From: Promethearchaeota archaeon
Lineage (GTDB): Archaea; Asgardarchaeota; Lokiarchaeia; Sigyniarchaeales; SOKP01
Direction: 5' to 3'
Assembly: GCA_030599585.1 (NCBI GenBank)
Contig: JAUVNS010000001.1
Span: 347,118 to 411,117, forward strand
DNA length: 64,000 bases
The position numbers and the translations under genes are program-made. Below, piece by piece: positions 61,201 through 64,000 of this stretch. The stretch's first letter is position 1; each line of letters opens with the position of its first letter. The notes below the pieces were generated by a model. It was not told where the DNA came from. It saw nothing but the letters and a program-made list of their open reading frames with translations, and did no database searches.

Positions 61201-64000
61201 TCCACGATCTTGATTTGCAGTTAAATTGTTACCTGCGGTGTTTCCCGAGATGGTGTTGTTGTCACATTGACTTAAACTGATTCCGGCACCATGGTTATTG
61301 TTTGCGGTGTTTCCCGAGATGGTATTATCATTGCAGTGATCTTCTAAATAGATCCCACATTCAATGTTATTGTTTGCGGTGTTTCCCGAAACCGTGTTGT
61401 TATTGCTATTGGATAATTTAATTCCATAATCATTATTAGAACAATTATTGTCAATTAGTTTTCCGTTATCAACATCTACCAACATTATGCCTGTGCTCGA
61501 GTTGAAAGTTTTGCAATTTCTAATCTCAAAATACGCGGTAGAATCTCGAATCGTAATGCTGGTCCCACCACAGCCATCCATGATGAGATATTCGATAATA
61601 TAAGGATATAATTCACTCCCGGAACCACTACACCATGGCTCCAAGGCAGCTTCCGCCCAAGTGTAATCACCTTCTCCATTGCTTATATCATCATCTACAA
61701 CAAGCGACAGAAGAGTGTACTCATCCTCCCAGATTGGATAATTATCCTGACTCCCTGCAGAACCGGGGATAAAATAAGGAGCGTCTCCTATACCATCATC
61801 GTTCAAATCTAACCCTTGGTAATCATCCCAGTAATTTCCAATAGTTCTATTATCCCATTGATTGTTAGTTCCCTCGTCGAAAGCATTTTCTACATTATCT
61901 GTAAAATTGTTAAGGTATATGATGTTTAAATTGCAGTTATATTCTAAATAGATACCATAAATTTCGTTACTGTTTACGGTATTTCCCGTAATAGTATTAT
62001 TATTACATGAATCAGCCAAACAGATCCCATATTTTCCGTTATTGTTTGCGATGTTTCTCGTAATATTATTATCCTGGCTAAAAAGGTTTAATTGGATTCC
62101 ACGTACATTTTCGTTTGCGATGTTCCCTGTGAGTTTATTTGCAGAACTGCCTATTAGAAGGAAACCAAACCCATTTCTTAAAGCTATATTAGTTGAGAGA
62201 GTGTTATTCCAGCTTTCTACCAAATTAAAACCCACTTGTGCATCAACAATGGAGTTATCAAAGAGGTCATTTTGGGAACTTTTCCACAAACTAAAACCAT
62301 AATAGCTCTCCCTAGCAATATTATCTGAGATAGTATTATTTGAGCTCTCTTGGAGATATAATCCTCTCCACCCATTAGTGATATCGTTACTCGAGAGATT
62401 ATTATTAGAACTATCTTTGAGATAAATACCATAAGTCCAAAAACTTGGCATAAAACTCTTTACCGTATTGTTTAAAATGGTATTTTGTGAACTTCCTTCT
62501 AAATGAATCCCATTCTGGGTATTATCAATTTCATTTTTGATGATATTACCATTTTGAACATTCAATAGGTATATACCCGTGCTCGAGTTAAAAATCATGC
62601 AATTTTTAATCACAAAATACACGTTAGAATCTCGAATCGTAATGCAGTTCCCTCCATTAGCATCTATGATAAGATTTTCGATAACATAAGGATACAACTC
62701 TGTACCAGAACCGCTACACCAAGGCTCCAAGGCAGCTTCCGCCCAAGTGTAATCACCTCCTCCGTTATTTATGTTATTATCAATAATAAATGACACAGGA
62801 GTATCCCCATCATCCCAGATTGGATAATTATCCTGACTCACTGCAGAACCGGGGATAATATATGGAGTGTCTCCGATTCCGTCATCGTTTAAATCTACAC
62901 CCGGATAGTCATCCCAGTAATTTCCAAAAGATCCATTATCCCATTGATTATCAATTCCGTCATCCCAAGCATTTACTCCATTATCTAAAAATATGTTTCC
63001 TGAGAAACTATTTTTATGTTCATATGGTGCATTCCATTCTGCTAAATAGATTCCATAATCATCGTTATTGCTTATGATGTTTTCAGCAATGGTATTATAA
63101 ATGCAGCCAGTCCAATAATATCCCTGTATTATTATTCCTTTATTATTTTCGTTTACGGTGTTGTTGGTAATTACATTGAAATAGCAATCCTCATTTAAAT
63201 ATATCCCATTTAGATTATTGTTTGCGGTGTTGTTGGTAATCGTATTATCAGTACATAAAACGTATAAATAGATTCCATGTTGAGAGTTATTGTTTGCGGT
63301 GTTTCCCGAGATGGTGTTGTTGTCACACTGATATAAATATATTCCATCATAAGTGTTGTTGTTTGCGGTGTTTCCCGTAATGGTATTATTATTGCAACCA
63401 GAGTTTAAATAGATCCCATAATAATCGTTATTACTTGCGGTGTTTCCCGTAATGGTATTATTATTGCAACCAGAGTTTAAATAGATCCCACTATAATCGT
63501 TATTACTTGCGGTGTTTCCCGTAATGGTGTTAAAGTCACAGAAAATTTCTAAATAGATCCCATCACCATAGTTATTGGTTACATTGTTTCCCGTAATGGT
63601 GTTAAAGTCGCAGTAATTTTCTAAAACGATCCCACTAATTTGGCTCAATATATCAATATTACTTGCGGTGTTTCCCGTGATATTATTATCATTGCAGTGA
63701 TATTCTAAAGAGATCCCGTAGTCATTTTCATTTGCGGTATTTTCCGTTATGGTATTATTATTGCAGTGATAGAATGCATAAATCCCATAAGTGTTATTGG
63801 TTGCTATGTTTTCGGTAATATTATTATCCTCACAATATTGGAGTAAATAGATTCCATAGAGATTTTCGCTTACGACGTTACCCGTAATGGTATTGTCATT
63901 ACACATATAATTTAACATGATCCCATAATTAGTGTTATTGCTTGCGGTGTTTCCCGTAATAGTATTATTATTGCTGCTAAAGGATAAAGCGATCCCATTG
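58264..64000 (-). CDS. Giant NosD-like right-handed beta-helix surface protein (N-terminus outside window)
   Basis: The frame is open past the right edge: bases above 63918 translate as more repeats (GIALSFSSNNNTITGNTASN), so the track start MLNYMCNDN is internal. At least 1,900 residues. Dozens of 22-24-residue units of type NNNTYYGIYLYEWCDDNTISGNTA form a parallel beta helix (NosD/CASH type). There are two interruptions with YTWAEAALEPWCSGSG. Then come DTDGDGLTNAEEIILGTSP calcium loops, beta domains (PPSITVETPGENQAL) and a C-terminal membrane helix LYTYFPFGLFVFLWVIAEML. Probable adhesin or glycan-interacting protein. Confidence 0.9.
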   Translation of the reverse strand, partial: NGIALSFSSNNNTITGNTASNNTNYGIMLNYMCNDNTITGNVVSENLYGIYLLQYCEDNNITENIATNNTYGIYAFYHCNNNTITENTANENDYGISLEYHCNDNNITGNTASNIDILSQISGIVLENYCDFNTITGNNVTNNYGDGIYLEIFCDFNTITGNTASNNDYSGIYLNSGCNNNTITGNTASNNDYYGIYLNSGCNNNTITGNTANNNTYDGIYLYQCDNNTISGNTANNNSQHGIYLYVLCTDNTITNNTANNNLNGIYLNEDCYFNVITNNTVNENNKGIIIQGYYWTGCIYNTIAENIISNNDDYGIYLAEWNAPYEHKNSFSGNIFLDNGVNAWDDGIDNQWDNGSFGNYWDDYPGVDLNDDGIGDTPYIIPGSAVSQDNYPIWDDGDTPVSFIIDNNINNGGGDYTWAEAALEPWCSGSGTELYPYVIENLIIDANGGNCITIRDSNVYFVIKNCMIFNSSTGIYLLNVQNGNIIKNEIDNTQNGIHLEGSSQNTILNNTVKSFMPSFWTYGIYLKDSSNNNLSSNDITNGWRGLYLQESSNNTISDNIARESYYGFSLWKSSQNDLFDNSIVDAQVGFNLVESWNNTLSTNIALRNGFGFLLIGSSANKLTGNIANENVRGIQLNLFSQDNNITRNIANNNGKYGICLADSCNNNTITGNTVNSNEIYGIYLEYNCNLNIIYLNNFTDNVENAFDEGTNNQWDNRTIGNYWDDYQGLDLNDDGIGDAPYFIPGSAGSQDNYPIWEDEYTLLSLVVDDDISNGEGDYTWAEAALEPWCSGSGSELYPYIIEYLIMDGCGGTSITIRDSTAYFEIRNCKTFNSSTGIMLVDVDNGKLIDNNCSNNDYGIKLSNSNNNTVSGNTANNNIECGIYLEDHCNDNTISGNTANNNHGAGISLSQCDNNTISGNTAGNNLTANQDRGIYLYYSDNNTISGNTANNNRDYGIYLTKYCFANKIIGNTANNNNYGIYLYEWCDDNTISGNTANNNDFGIYLITSCDRNNITGNTANNNIYFGIYLSISCHDNTLSGNTANDNHASGIYLSRWCHDNTISGNTANNNHGAGIILSQCDNNTISGNTAGNNLTANQDRGLYFIYCVNNIISGNTANDNQYYGIYLTYCDNNTISGNTASNNTYFGIYLYDSDNNTISGNTANNNEQYGIHLNHICYENTITGNTANNNTYYGIYLYEWCDDNTISGNTANNNTYYGIYLAYHCNSNTITGNTANSNNYGIYLSKYCLANEIIGNTANDNHASGISLRTRCHDNTLSGNTANNNHYYGIYLDLCYDNTISGNTASNNLTANQVRGIYLFYCVNNIISGNTANNNTYFGIYLYYSDNNTISGNIANNNRDNGIYLYNCDDNTITGNAANNNLYYGIHLINCDSNTISGNKIFDNIILNGFDDGINFWNNTVIGNYWGDYIGVDADHDGMGDTPYDIPGGINRDYKPIFDYTPDPNGDTDGDGLTNAEEIILGTSPNLLDSDGDGISDGNEILLYNTDPLANVDTYTPAEPNVQITDQNYFINLTFDEVTEAGATTIEGSETGPISPEGFQLGDIYYSITTTAEYEGTIHLEIPYDESVVGDENFLTLLHYNETSGEWEDITVFIDMDNNIIYGEVESLSIFGLFIDTAPPSITVETPGENQALQDGIVFTGKAEDLSGVIWVNLTIREDDGANGIFIHDDFENMSAVYDEITKQWQLFFNTTDLPDGYYLLIVESSDRFGLIGVKITSVSIRNWAVLELLPATEENNAGRTMPVKFSLRVAEAVDINTPFVLNEELHIVIYAFDNPEDILQLAIFGDGSTNYRIDSIGELYITNFKTLKKPEVYVVEIWRKSFFVGNFTFETVDKNAKLQDSGDLTDDSKTDSLEIVQNFNKLYLYTYFPFGLFVFLWVIAEMLKIKTFKM
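59780..61440. repeat. 72-bp tandem repeat array inside the beta-helix gene
   Basis: About 22 copies of a unit of roughly 72 bp (GTTTGCGGTGTTTCCCGAGATGGTG...ATAAATATATTCCA on the + strand), each one beta-helix coil. Multi-unit blocks are repeated almost exactly at about 60660-60830 and 61150-61322. A second array of the same unit covers 63190-64000. Confidence 0.85.

Noticed and set aside
59780-64000. Regular repeats resembling a CRISPR array
   Set aside because: The 72-bp units lie in a continuous open frame and encode beta-helix coils; the intervening parts are not unique spacers.

Overview
ORGANISM. AT-rich DNA (roughly one third G+C by eye) with archaeal translation signals (GGTG/GGTGA ribosome-binding sites) and archaeal metabolism: archaeal-type PEP carboxylase, formylmethanofuran dehydrogenase subunits, FrhB-like F420 oxidoreductases and HdrA. 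Also present are a roadblock/longin-like small protein, SDS22-like leucine-rich repeat proteins, NosD-type surface proteins, a glycyl radical enzyme and a selenocysteine-containing HdrA. Together these point to an Asgard archaeon, most likely Lokiarchaeia. That assignment is inference; no rRNA or tRNA gene is visible in the window.

LAYOUT. 0-9.8 kb: mixed housekeeping genes (partial MBL hydrolase, N-formylglutamate amidohydrolase-like protein, small membrane proteins, PfkB kinase plus NrdG-like radical SAM pair, amino-acid permease, thioesterase, OsmC, crotonase, nucleoside phosphorylase). 9.9-15.1 kb: LRR protein, glycyl radical enzyme with a downstream four-cluster ferredoxin, TrmO-like protein, radical SAM protein. 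15.2-26.6 kb: a metal/Fe-S handling island with a NifU/IscU-like scaffold, four COG1433 (NifX-like) proteins, a DUF5320-like protein, a DtxR-like regulator, an Mrp/NBP35 ATPase and two MinD-type ATPases with inserted ferredoxin domains. 26.7-32.1 kb: MelB-like transporter, PIG-L deacetylase, MttB-family methyltransferase, and a divergent chelatase-like gene. 32.2-36.1 kb: Fe-S protein-FwdB-FwdD-FwdA operon. 36.1-38.3 kb: alpha/beta hydrolase and a surface protein. 38.8-42.0 kb: FrhB-like protein and HdrA read through two in-frame UGA codons. 42.2-47.5 kb: VWA protein, VapBC, DsrE-like protein, MoxR ATPase, and FrhB fused to a winged helix. 47.9-54.4 kb: DsbA/FrnE-like, DUF423 and DUF457 proteins, membrane proteins, PEP carboxylase, ABM-like protein. 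54.5-64 kb: PKD-domain surface protein, Old Yellow Enzyme, and a giant NosD-like beta-helix surface protein running off the right edge.

HOW IT FITS TOGETHER. Fwd, FrhB and HdrA suggest a methanofuran/F420/heterodisulfide-type C1 and electron-bifurcation network. The MttB-family protein could feed methyl groups into it. The 15-26 kb island looks like a Fe-S or metallocofactor carrier system without nitrogenase. A 12-bp palindrome, GAATaaTyATTC, recurs upstream of five of its transcription units and of OsmC at 7.5 kb. This suggests one regulon, perhaps controlled by the DtxR-like protein encoded inside the island. The other standout features are the double-UGA hdrA and two genes whose only well-placed start codon after a good ribosome-binding site is AUU (or AUA).
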